Source: Chlorops oryzae
Lineage: Eukaryota; Arthropoda; Insecta; Diptera; Chloropidae
Direction: 5' to 3'
Assembly: GCA_020466095.1 (NCBI GenBank)
Contig: CM035808.1
Span: 80,144,779-80,208,778, forward strand
Length of the DNA stretch: 64,000 bases
Each line of letters starts with the position of its first letter. The first letter of the stretch is position 1. Positions 9,793 to 18,425 of this stretch are shown piece by piece. The notes beneath the pieces were generated by a model. It did no database searches and was not told the DNA's origin. It saw only the letters and a list, made by a program, of their open reading frames with translations. A program made the translations under genes and the position numbers.

Positions 9793-10272
9793 CTATTTAG
9801 GTTTCCAATTTCTACTTTCAGAAATTGAATTTCTTTCTCCTTTTTTTTTGAGGTTAGCTTTGTCCTTTTCTATGGACTCCGATATGTCCTTTCCCACTGC
9901 TGTCTGCAGAGCTTCTCTTAGAGATTCGTTTTGCTCTTCTGATTCTTCTATCAGCAAGGTCTCTTTATCGATTCGATCCCTCAAATCTTTGCAGTTATTT
10001 TTTAAATGTCCAACTGTCTCTTCCAATTGTTGTATTTTCTCCTTGCCGACTTCGTTTGATACGGCTACTGAATTTTTCGCTTTTTCTATCAGAAAAACTG
10101 CTTCTTCCAATCGATTAAAACGGGATAAAGCGACTTGGTTTTCTAGTAGGGTCAAATATTCTCTATTTGGGTTTATTTCCCTTACTAATTCCCAAGCTTC
10201 GGTCTGTAACGTAGTCGCATGTGTTTCAGAATCTTTAAGATTTTGTTTTAGTTCCTCCCACTCTCTATCCAT
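9793..10272 (-). CDS. gag: gag, N-terminal coiled-coil part (frame-shifted from the rest)
   Basis: 159 codons starting at an ATG that follows the leader. The product is a highly charged helix with heptad-like Leu spacing (LEETVGHLKNNCKDLRDRI), as in the N-termini of several insect gag proteins. Near its end, at the A9 run (9841-9849 on the plus strand), the neighbouring frame takes over and runs into the capsid ORF at 9686 without a stop. One A fewer would make gag continuous. This may be a decay mutation, an assembly homopolymer error or a slippery site. Confidence 0.75.
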   Translation of the reverse strand: MDREWEELKQNLKDSETHATTLQTEAWELVREINPNREYLTLLENQVALSRFNRLEEAVFLIEKAKNSVAVSNEVGKEKIQQLEETVGHLKNNCKDLRDRIDKETLLIEESEEQNESLREALQTAVGKDISESIEKDKANLKKKGERNSISESRNWKPK

Positions 10273-10814
10273 AAATTACTCTGTCCAACGGAAAATTCCG
10301 CTTATAAAAAACGCATTACATTTGAATTTAACTCAAAATTTCCAAATTTCAAAAATTCAAGATTAAAATTTTAAATTGATGTGAAGCCTGTGAGGCGTAT
10401 GTTATAAAAATTTTGTTTGTGGACTTACCATTTTATTCTGTTAGCTATTCCTCTGAAGTTTTATATTCGTTGTTTGTTAACTATTAAAAATTATGTTATA
10501 AGTTAATTTTGTTTTGGGCACCCTATCGCTCCCAAATTGCGTTTATAGTGCAATTTGACTCGACAGAAATATCGGTATGATATTGAACACTTTAGTCTTT
10601 TACGTAAAAACGCCTTTTGGAAACAGTCGTTCCTCCCAGGCACCGATGAATGAAACGTCGTTCCTGTTCAATGGTTTATTTAAATAAAGGACTTCAGTTT
10701 TCGCAATCGATATCGATTTCGACCCTCACTTGCCAAAATTTTGTTTTCACTTTTTAACTTTATTAATCTTATACATCAGGATTGTAGTATCCTCCCGACT
10801 ATCCTTAGTCGAAA
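10273..10814 (-). other. 5' leader of the retroelement
   Basis: Untranslated region between PBS and gag ATG. It is AT-rich with several short upstream reading frames. The 5' splice donor needed for env (and perhaps Ulp1) mRNA should be here or early in gag; I did not identify a clear one. Confidence 0.5.
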
Positions 10815-10827
10815 ACCGGCTGCGCCA
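10815..10827 (-). other. Primer binding site, tRNA-Ser type
   Basis: On the element strand TGGCGCAGCCGG starts four bases after the LTR. It complements a tRNA 3' end ...CCGGCTGCGCCA; from memory of the fly tRNA-Ser acceptor arm (CGACTGCGCCA), tRNA-Ser is the best match. The 17.6/297/tom group also uses tRNA-Ser. Confidence 0.75.
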
Positions 10828-10929
10828 TAAATGTTGTGTGTACTGGGGAGAAAGGACCTCTGTAAGCGCCAACAAGGATTCAGTATTTTCCAAATAAAAC
10901 ACTCCTTTTCTCGTTATAATAATTGTTCA

Positions 10930-10935
10930 TTTATT
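10930..10935 (-). promoter_or_regulatory. AATAAA in the LTR
   Basis: The only clear AATAAA on the element strand downstream of the TATA box, about 100 bp before the LTR end, is suitable for 3' end formation in R/U5. Confidence 0.5.
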
Positions 10936-11108
10936 AAAGTCTTTTTCAATGTTTCTACTCTATCTTACTTTACTGCCCTAATTCCCTAGCTAACACTGAG
11001 ATCCACACTTTGTCGTCCTGGCTCGTAAGTAGGTGCGCCAAAGTTGAGATCTTCTTAATACTCAGAGTGCTAATCGAAGATAAGTCCCTTTTGCCAGTCG
11101 AACTTCGC

Positions 11109-11115
11109 TTTTATA
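11109..11115 (-). promoter_or_regulatory. TATA box of the LTR promoter
   Basis: CTATAAAAGCG on the element strand, in the correct position to separate U3 from R. Seen directly; start site inferred. Confidence 0.6.
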
Positions 11116-11897
11116 GTCCGATATTGCTCCGTTCGCAATATCGATAGTTGCTAGCGTCATAGATTTCTTCCTCAGCTAACCTCCCCGCGAGCGTCCCTTG
11201 GTCGCCGTCTATTCTGCATTTCGGCGTTTTCCGGCGATTGCATAAGTGCCGTTGTCTTCTATTTTCGTCGTGCCATGTATTTACAATCAGCTAAACATGC
11301 CGATCACTCCAAAACCCATTCGACATATGTACGGTTTAATGCGAGCCAAGTGCACGCACAAAAAGACGTACAGAACGAAATGCAATACGAACAAGCAACG
11401 CATGCCGCAAACATCCCTTGTTTGTGTGTGGTCCACATGCTGACTCGGCGGCTCGTGTTCTTTCGCCTTTTGTCTGCCTGCTTTCCCTTTCGATCGATGG
11501 CCTTGAACGATCGATTCTCGGTTGACATTGATATCGACGGTCTGTTTGTCATTACACGACTCTGTTGTTGTTGTTGCCGTCTCCGGTAACAGTGTCTCTT
11601 TTTATGACTTCGAGCGCCGACCGTTGTTGCTTTGTTGAGGCGTTCGATTTCATGCTCGCTCGTGCTGTTGTTGTTCGGGGTGTTAGGTTTCGAGCTCAAA
11701 CGGTGCCGTTGCATTTGTTTATGATGCATTATTTATTGCACTGCTTTTGGCTTAGCGCTGATAGCGTGCCGTTGACGATAGAGCTGGCAGCGTTACGTTA
11801 GCGTGTGACGTGACGGTTTTGACTCACAACAATACCTATTGTTTATAGTCAAAGTCGCACAAGAAAATTTAAATTGGACGAATAACCATCCATTCAG

Positions 11898-12542
11898 GAG
11901 CTGCGAGAATTGCTCGAAAAAGAGCAAAATCAGGGAGTATTGAATATCGATGGATCAATAGCGGTTCCGAAATCACCTGTTTTCTCTCTATTATCCACCG
12001 AAATCGGAAAAGAGGATCCACTATCAGGGAAGAACATATATACCATATTGAAAATGAATAGCTATGACATGCACACTTTCGAACTCGATTTCTACGGATT
12101 TAACTACGAAAAAGCTGTGCACGTAGACAGTTCGTTTGAAAATGTAAGCAATGGCAATTTTATTGTTTCTATCGATATTTCAAATATATGGAAAAATATT
12201 GAAGTGGAAGAATCTACATACAATTCACACACCAATAAAGCAATAATTACGAAAACTTTGAAACGAGGAGTTTGGAAGGATTACTTGTTTGATGAAACAT
12301 TCAATGCGATAAAAGTTAAACGTCCCTTAACATTTAAGCGAAATAATATTTCCCGATCAGGATATACAGTCACAGTTTCAGGATTTTGCTCGGAATCTGG
12401 TTCCGTATTCTCGGGAAAAGTTATGAATGAACCCATTAAGAATCAACCCACGCTTATGGAATGCCAGATCACAGGTTATGACGAACAGTATTTACACATA
12501 AAAAAAGACAGCTTAAAGGAAATAAAAGAAAGGAAGTGGTAA
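11898..12542 (+). CDS. Unrecognised exon-like ORF next to the LTR, probably transposon-derived
   Basis: About 214 codons. The frame opens after a possible splice acceptor (CCATCCATTCAG|GAG) and has no obvious ATG at its start, so it is probably an internal exon or a truncated gene. The LTR element lies only 66 bp upstream. The product is mixed alpha/beta with a two-domain feel; a segment KRPLTFKRNNISRSGYTVTV followed by SGFCSES is reminiscent of N-terminal regions of insect transposon proteins, and a neighbouring frame past the stop (KEVVNVLAKNNTHASIWRHN) seems to continue it. I cannot name the family. Confidence 0.4.
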   Translation, partial: ELRELLEKEQNQGVLNIDGSIAVPKSPVFSLLSTEIGKEDPLSGKNIYTILKMNSYDMHTFELDFYGFNYEKAVHVDSSFENVSNGNFIVSIDISNIWKNIEVEESTYNSHTNKAIITKTLKRGVWKDYLFDETFNAIKVKRPLTFKRNNISRSGYTVTVSGFCSESGSVFSGKVMNEPIKNQPTLMECQITGYDEQYLHIKKDSLKEIKERKW

Positions 12543-12613
12543 ACGTACTCGCAAAAAACAACACTCATGCATCGATTTGGCGTCATAACGAGTCAACTAG
12601 ACATATGGAGCAG

Positions 12614-12960
12614 AGATGGGCACAGTGCACTATAATATTAGTGCACTGAATATTTTACTAGCACTATCTGTTTAGTAGTAATGTATTTTTGATACCAACT
12701 ACCACTACTGCTTTGTGGTAGTTGAGTAATAAAATTCCACTACCACTAATGGTAAGTGGTAGTTGAGTAATAAAATTCTACTACCACTAATGGTTAGTGG
12801 TAGTTGAGTAATAGAATTCCACTACCACTAATGGTTAGTGGTAGTTGAATAAAAATGTCCACTACCACGAATGGTTAGTGGTAGTTGAATAAAAAAAGTC
12901 CACTACCACTAATAGTGGAACACCAATCGCGAAACCACTAAAATTTAAGTGGAAATTGAA
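12614..12960. repeat. Array of palindromic ~41-bp tandem repeats
   Basis: The unit is CTACCACTAATGGTTAGTGGTAG plus an AT-rich spacer (TTGAGTAATAAAATTC), five to six copies, and each unit is itself a hairpin. The array starts next to GGGCACAGTGCACT. The array at 33330-33690 has the same plan with different stem letters. Confidence 0.85.
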
Positions 12961-13433
12961 AATATATTTGGGAAACCACTAATTTCATATGAGAGTGAAA
13001 AAAAAAAATTATTCTAATAAAATTAAGCGACAAATCTTTGGAAAAATGCGTAAGAGTGATCTCCTGGCATGTGTGATCAAAAAACTTTTAGCGAATAAAA
13101 ACTGTTTCATCTTTATGCATGAGATACTGTATTTTTTTATTTGCGTTCCTCAGAACCAGCATTTCAGAATGTTCGTCTGTAAATTTTTGTCGCCGCGACC
13201 GATTTACAATACCAGGAAATGAAAAAAGGCGTTCTACTGGCGCTGTTGATGGCAACGGGGTATTGTATTTCATAAAAATGCCTTTTATGACTGGGTATCG
13301 TCTGAGACAGCCAATATCTCTGTCGTTATCAGCCAGATAAGTCCCTGCTTCTTGTGATACAGAAGCCAGGACGGGATCTTTGCGTAAGCTCGTATCTACG
13401 TAAAGCGAAAAAAATTGGTAAAATTAAAAAATT
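12961..13433. other. No identifiable gene
   Basis: AT-rich. Short ORFs on both strands overlap each other and show no recognisable motif. Confidence 0.4.
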
Positions 13434-13610
13434 TTAACCCTAGTCCTTATAACCGGGATAAACCTCCTAAACCATTTATTGTAATTTTATAAAACTCCGG
13501 ATCTAGGAAGACTACTGTGATCCGCGTCGACTGCCACCTCAACTGATGTGCTGGGTCAAGGCATTGAGGAGCTATGATCCTCCAAAGTCTTTACCCCCAT
13601 AAACGGTTCG
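13434..13610. mobile_element. Fragment of a TIR element also present at 45942-46859
   Basis: It begins TTAACCCTAGTCCTTATAAC and continues with CCTAAACCATTTATTG, TCCGGATCTAGGAAGA and CTCAACTGATGTGCTG. The same phrases occur in inverted order at 46660-46859. Only one end is present here. Confidence 0.75.
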
Positions 13611-13830
13611 GTGAGTACCAATGAATTATTGGAGTACCATCTGCTAGCTGCAATGACGGATTAGTTTCCACTGCCCATTGAGAAATCTGCTAGATTGGCC
13701 GAAAAACCTGCTGATCTGGCATCACTGCCACAATGCAAGCAATTGCAAAAACGGATAGGAAATTAAATCTTGAGTAAATTGAGAAACATGATAAAGGCAA
13801 ATCGTTTACATAGACCAAAAATTTTAATTA
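13611..13830. other. No identifiable gene
   Basis: Unique-looking sequence between a TIR-element fragment and the mariner end. Nothing recognised. Confidence 0.35.
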
Positions 13831-14505
13831 ACAGGTTGGCTGATAAGTCCCCGGTCTAACAAAGAAAAACACATTTTTTTTGTCAAAATTCGTTTTTATT
13901 ATTCAACATAGTTCCCTTCAAGAGCGATACAACGATTATAACGACCTTCCAATTTTTTGATACCATTTTGGTAGTACTCCTTCGGTTTTGCCTCAAAATA
14001 GGCCTCAGTGTCGGCGATCACCTCTTCATTGCAGCCAAATTTTTTCCCTGCGAGCATCCTTTTGAGGTCTGAGAACAAGAAAAAGTCGCTGGGGGCCAGA
14101 TCTGGAGAATACGGTGGGTGGGGAAGCAATTCGAAGCCCAATTCATGAATTTTTGCCATCGTTCTCAATGACTTGTGGCACGGTGCGTTGTCTTGGTGAA
14201 ACAACACTTTTTTCTTCTTCATATGGGGCCGTTTTGCCGCGATTTCGACCTTCAAACGCTCCAATAACGACATATAATAGTCACTGTTGATGGTTTTTTC
14301 CTTCTCAAGATAATCGATAAAAATTATTCCATGCCCATCCCAAAAAACAGAGGCCATTACTTTGCCAGCGGACTTTTGAGTCTTTCCACGCTTCGGAGAC
14401 GGTTCACCGATCGCTGTCCACTCAGCCGACTGTCGATTGGACTCAGGAGTGTAGTGATAGAGCCATGTTTCATCGATGGTCACATATCGACGTAAAAACT
14501 ACTTT
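13831..14505 (-). mobile_element. mariner element (irritans type), 5'-truncated
   Basis: The left end ACAGGTTGGCTGATAAGTCC next to a TA is the inverted repeat of irritans-subfamily mariners. The transposase is read on the minus strand from the other side; its N-terminal half and the second inverted repeat are missing. Sequence similarity to mariner stops near 14505, just before a Harbinger derivative starts at 14528. Confidence 0.9.
13899..14483 (-). pseudogene. mariner transposase, C-terminal catalytic half
   Basis: 194 codons, open. It contains the first catalytic Asp in TIDETWLYHY, the second in VLFHQDNAPCH and the third in PYSPDLAPSDFFLF, i.e. the DD34D triad of mariners. The N-terminal DNA-binding helix-turn-helix domains (about 150 residues) are absent, so the protein cannot be complete, although the catalytic half shows no stops. 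It is followed within 70 bp by the 3' inverted repeat. Function: cut-and-paste transposition into TA sites. Confidence 0.92.
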
Positions 14506-14527
14506 ATTTTTTTATTTTTTTCAAGTG

Positions 14528-15360
14528 AAGCTTGAGGTACAATAGGTGCGACAGAACGACACGACAAAACGATTTGTCGCATCCGATTTGTCGTGTTGCA
14601 GGCCAATGTACAATAGCAGGGAAAATCGTATCGTTTGCAATCATATGTTACACGCAAACGACAAAAAAATTTGACAAAAACATTTTAAACCTTGCGATTA
14701 AAAAAAAAGTAGGAAAATGAGAGCATTAAGCTCGCACCGAATTTTGTTGTATGCAACGGCAGCATTTTTAGGCCATCAAAAATACATTGAGGCAAAAAAG
14801 CGCACGCGAAAGTGGCGGGTTCGACCAATGTTCGAATGTCGGGACCCATTGGGATCTTACGCTACAACATTTATAGGAATGAAAAAAGACGATCCTGAAA
14901 TGTTTTGTAAGGCCACTCGTATGAATGTTCAGCAATTTGACATTGACTATTTTAATGTAGTTTTCTTGCTATTTCTTGCGACACGTGGTCCTTCCAATCG
15001 CTTTTTTATAGTGCGGATGGCCCTTGTCATAAAATATGTGCTTTTCGCGCACCAAATCTATTAATATTTGAATATATTCCTCGCTGAGCTTATTCATTTC
15101 ACAACTTCCATTTACCTTTCAAAACAGTTGTTTCAGATATCAGCCCTGTTTTTAACGCAACCATCGCTGCTTTCAGAATGTCAAATCGTGTTGGAGCGAC
15201 AAATATTCAATTTTTCGAATATTTGTCGCATCGTGCTGTCGTATCCGAGACCATTGTACGTTGTTCCATAGGATTGCGTGTATTGATATTACATTTGACA
15301 GATCACGACGACAAAGCGCATCGTCGTGTCGTTCTGTCGCACCTATTGTACCTCAAGCTT
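14528..15360 (+). mobile_element. Internally deleted PIF/Harbinger element, 833 bp
   Basis: The two ends are perfect 38-bp inverted repeats starting AAGCTTGAGGTACAATAGG. The inner part encodes a Harbinger-like N-terminal peptide on the plus strand but no catalytic domain. It is probably mobilised by a full-length relative elsewhere. The inverted ends are flanked by TGA on both sides if the first A is counted as target. Confidence 0.85.
14717..15064 (+). pseudogene. Harbinger transposase N-terminal fragment
   Basis: 115 codons from an ATG. The segment KRTRKWRVRPMFECRDPLGS and then KKDDPEMFCKATRMNVQQFD match the conserved pattern of HARBI1-like transposases upstream of the DDE_4 domain. After that the frame runs into unrelated sequence and none of the catalytic residues is present. 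It is a remnant inside a non-autonomous element; expression is unlikely to give an active enzyme. Confidence 0.75.
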
Positions 15361-16488
15361 GATTGTCGGTGTGGAAAAATTTTAAATGGAATATATTTGA
15401 AAAAAAGGGAGTAGACGTCAAAATTATTTAAAAACGGAGTGAATCTACTCCGATTATTTACATCTTGTCGTAAAGCTATTTTAGTGCAAAAGCATTCGTG
15501 CGCACGTTTGATATTCATCAAATCTAGCTGAAGTCAATTTTTGTTTGGATGTTATTTAAGCCCTGTTTTATTTTGTTATTCAGCTTTTTTATAAAAAAAA
15601 ACCTTTGTCAATTTAAGAGAATTGATTAAAGAAGGTCCTAGACTTTCTTATTTTAATACTTTAACTTTAAATTTGTTTAGATCAAACTAAGGTACATAAA
15701 AGCACCTCCTGTTAAAAGTCCTACCGTTAAACATTTTTGGTTTGGAACATCGGCACATAGATCATTGTGCTGTGCCCACCACAGCAAAATTTTCTTTTAT
15801 TTATTTTTTTCAAATGTGGGGGCCAACTTCTTGACGAAAAATAGAAATGTCCTTATTGAAACATAACCGTGCTAACTATTTCATTTTAGTTGAATGGCAC
15901 ATAATATCCATCCTAGGCACAAGCTAAATCAGTTATTGCTTACAAAAAAAAAAAAATTTAATTTGGGGGGCTTACTTCACGCCGTAAAAAGGACCTCCCT
16001 GTAAAAACCAAACTATCCAACCGATTTTTTTTTTTTCAAACCGGCACATAACAGCACACATCGAGCACATTCCAACACAAGTTTCAAAATATATAAATTT
16101 TATAAAATTGGGGCTAACTTCACACATATAACAGTCAAAGATAAAATTTCTTGAAGTTCCTCTTTTTTACAACTGCTAACAATTTTCGGAATAACTTATA
16201 ACTAAAGTCCAGTTTTTTATAATTGTTTTTTGGTTTTTATTTTTCTTCACTTTTCTTTTAACTTAAGTATAAACGTAGTATACTGTCGTAAAACTAATTT
16301 ACAATTCGTGCTTTTTATTTTCTTGCAGTTTGCTTGATTATGAAAAATTTTACAAAAGTTCAAAAAAAAAAAAAAAATTCAATAGAAATTTATGTTCACT
16401 AGTGTACTTTCTTTTCAAGTAATTTATTTCTCACTTAGTTTTGCTTTTTACTCCTTTCTTTAACTCTTTCTTTTTGTCTTTATTTCTT
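15361..16488. other. AT-rich region with degenerate ~150-bp repeats
   Basis: No gene seen. Phrases such as CACATCGAGCACATTCC, GGGGGCCAACTTCTTGACG and GGCTTACTTCACGCCGTAAA recur with changes, suggesting an old tandem array. The part 15955-16150 is repeated in inverted orientation at about 36740-36945. Confidence 0.6.
15955..16150. repeat. Dispersed repeat, inverted copy at 36740-36945
   Basis: Both copies share GGCTTACTTCACGCCGTAAA, CCTCCCTGTAAAAACCAAAC and GCACATAACAGCACACATCG in the same order on opposite strands, roughly 90 percent alike by eye. Confidence 0.85.
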
Positions 16489-17396
16489 CATATTTATCTC
16501 TTCTTATTTATTTCTTCTTCTTATCCCTTTAACGGTAAATTACAAATATATATAAAAAAATCAAAATCCAGACTTTTACTTTAAATCAATTTCAAATTAA
16601 TGCTTTTGTTTGTTTCACTCTCTTAAGGCTTAAGAAAATCATCTTAAAAAAATTTGTTGAAATAGTGTCAATATCTACTGTAAACACAAAAAGTTGTCAA
16701 AAAGAGAAAATTTACAGTCTTTCAAAAAAGAATCGACATGCTCATATTATTTTGACAAATGTTTGAAATTTTAAGAAAAGTTAATATAGTCAGAAATATA
16801 AATATAGTTATTTTGAATTGAGTATTTCGCAGCTAAACAAATTGTCCTCTAAGGGTTAAAATTTGATCAAGACCACCATCCGCGAAATTCGTGAAAATTT
16901 GATTTTCACTATTTTGAATTGAGTATTTCGCTGCTAGACAAAATGTCCTCTAACGGTTAAAATTTGACCATGCCCACCATTCTCAAAAAATTTGTACTTA
17001 AATATAATTTCGAGTTTGTGAAGCTAAATCGAAGCACAGATAATGTGTAGCTAGAACAACGAAAAGGGCAGGAATTTTTGTTAAGGTAATGTTTCAACAT
17101 ATCGTCGAGCGAGTAAAATAATGTACCACGTAAAAATTTAGACGTTTTGAGTTAACAACGGGGATTACCTATTTAAGACCCTATCTTTAATGTGGCGTTC
17201 TCCGTTTTTTGATATCTCTTCTCGTTTTCGAGATATCAGCGGGACATTTGTCACACGTGCTGGTAGAATTTTTGTTTTTTTGCGATTTTGTTCCATGTGC
17301 ACAGCAATTAGCACGTAGTACATTTATCGATATAAAATCGGCTGAACAAATCGCTAAGTAAAATAGTGTACCACGTGCAATCAAAATGTAAACAAG

Positions 17397-17580
17397 ATGG
17401 ACGGGCATCAAGTTACTCTCGAATTGGAGGAAATCTATGAGTAAGAAATATAAATTAAAGTTTATTTATTAATTTGATTTAATCAAATTCAATTATAAAA
17501 CAGAATATATGAACCCTTCTGCCCAAATGACGAATATTATTGTTTGTTTTTAAAGAAAAATAAAAAAAAGGCTTTCTAAA
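17397..17580 (+). pseudogene. Possible truncated two-exon gene start inside the TIR element
   Basis: The ATG at 17397 opens MDGHQVTLELEEIYE, followed by a GTAAGAAAT donor, an AT-rich 65-nt segment and an acceptor (TTATAAAACAG). The next frame reads YEPFCPNDEYYCLFLKKNKK and then stops just before the GGGGCC array. This may be what is left of the element's own gene. No family recognised; a copy lies 3712 bp downstream. Confidence 0.3.
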
Positions 17581-17599
17581 GCTACACAGAAAGGCTCCA

Positions 17600-18425
17600 T
17601 GAAAAATGGCCCCAATGCAAAATGGCCCCAAACTCAAAATGAAAAATGACCCCAAAACTTAATATTGAAAACAACAACACGAATTTTGGGGCGATTTTTC
17701 ATTTTTTTTGGGTTCTTTTTTCCTTTTTGTTTGGGGTCATTTTGCATTTTTCAAAAATTACATTGAGTTTGGGGCCACTTTTCCTTTTTTGATTTGGGGT
17801 CTTTTTTCATAATGCAAAATTACCCCAAGTTTGGGGCCTTTTTTCCTTTCTTGAATTGGGGTGATTTTTCATAATGCAAAATTACCCCAATTTTGGGGTC
17901 ATTTTTCAATTTAAAAATTTCAAGTTGTAGTTTGGGGCCATTTTTCATTTGTATTCAAAACGAATCCTGGTTCTTGAGGCGGTTTTTCATTTCATGTTGG
18001 GGCTATAATTCATAATGCAAAATGACCCCAAAAGTCGGGGCCTCTTTTATTTGGTTATGAATTCATTTCGCGTTCCAGCCCTGTTTTATATTCTTTACTT
18101 ATCATTTGATTTTGGGGCCAAATTTAATTTTTTAAAGTGGGGCCATTTTGCATAATGAAAAATTACCCCAAAATTGGGGCCATTTTTCATTTCTAGTTTT
18201 TCAAATTTCATAGGACCATTTTTATTTTCTAGTTTGGGGTCATTTTTCATTTAGATTAAAAACACCTCTTTTTGATTTTGGGGCCTTTTTTCATTTTATT
18301 TTGGGGCCAAATTTCATTTTTGATTTGGGGTCATTTTTCAAAATGCTAAATTGCCCCAAAATTTGGGGCCTTTTTTCATTTTCAGTTTGGGGCCATTTTT
18401 CATTGGGGCCATTTTTCATTCCCCC
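17600..18425. repeat. GGGGCCATTTTTCATT-type motif array, copy 1
   Basis: More than 25 copies of a short motif (TTTGGGGCCATTTTTCATT and variants, in both orientations as AAAATTACCCCAA) fill about 820 bp with irregular spacing of 30-45 bp. Many neighbouring copies are inverted and can pair. Non-coding. Confidence 0.85.

Larger units (their letters stand above)
1..11831 (-). mobile_element. Env-bearing Ty3/Gypsy (errantivirus-like) LTR retroelement, about 12.7 kb inferred
   Basis: The sense strand is minus, and the gene order from right to left is LTR, tRNA-Ser-type PBS, gag, protease-RT-RNase H-integrase, an Ulp1-like ORF, env, a 1.7-kb tail, polypurine tract and LTR. The 134 bases at the left window edge are identical to 11698-11831, so the left end is the rest of the 3' LTR and lies outside the window. 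The internal part alone is about 10.7 kb, against roughly 5.5-7 kb for known insect errantiviruses; the excess comes from the Ulp1 gene, the long tail and a long gag. Zinc-knuckle gag is not typical of gypsy/17.6-type errantiviruses, so this may be a distinct lineage. Identical LTR ends suggest recent insertion, yet gag, pol and the Ulp1 gene contain disruptions. Confidence 0.93.
10832..11831 (-). repeat. 5' LTR, complete, 1000 bp
   Basis: The LTR is bounded by TGTTGTG and CACAACA inverted ends. On the element strand a TATAAAA box lies at 11109-11115, which places the start of transcription around 11080, and an AATAAA lies at 10930-10935. The U3 part is long (about 700 bp) and rich in CAG/CAA triplets. 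The next flanking bases are ATAC; the matching target duplication is outside the window. Confidence 0.93.

Noticed and set aside
11304..11729. 141-codon minus-strand ORF in the LTR
   Set aside because: Lies in U3 upstream of the TATA box, is built of CAG/CAA-rich sequence and has no family pattern.
12700..12930. CRISPR-like appearance of regularly spaced palindromic repeats
   Set aside because: Spacers are nearly identical to each other, and the surroundings are eukaryotic transposons; no cas genes.
13899..14483. Intact mariner gene
   Set aside because: The ORF is open but lacks the N-terminal half and one TIR, so it is a truncated copy.
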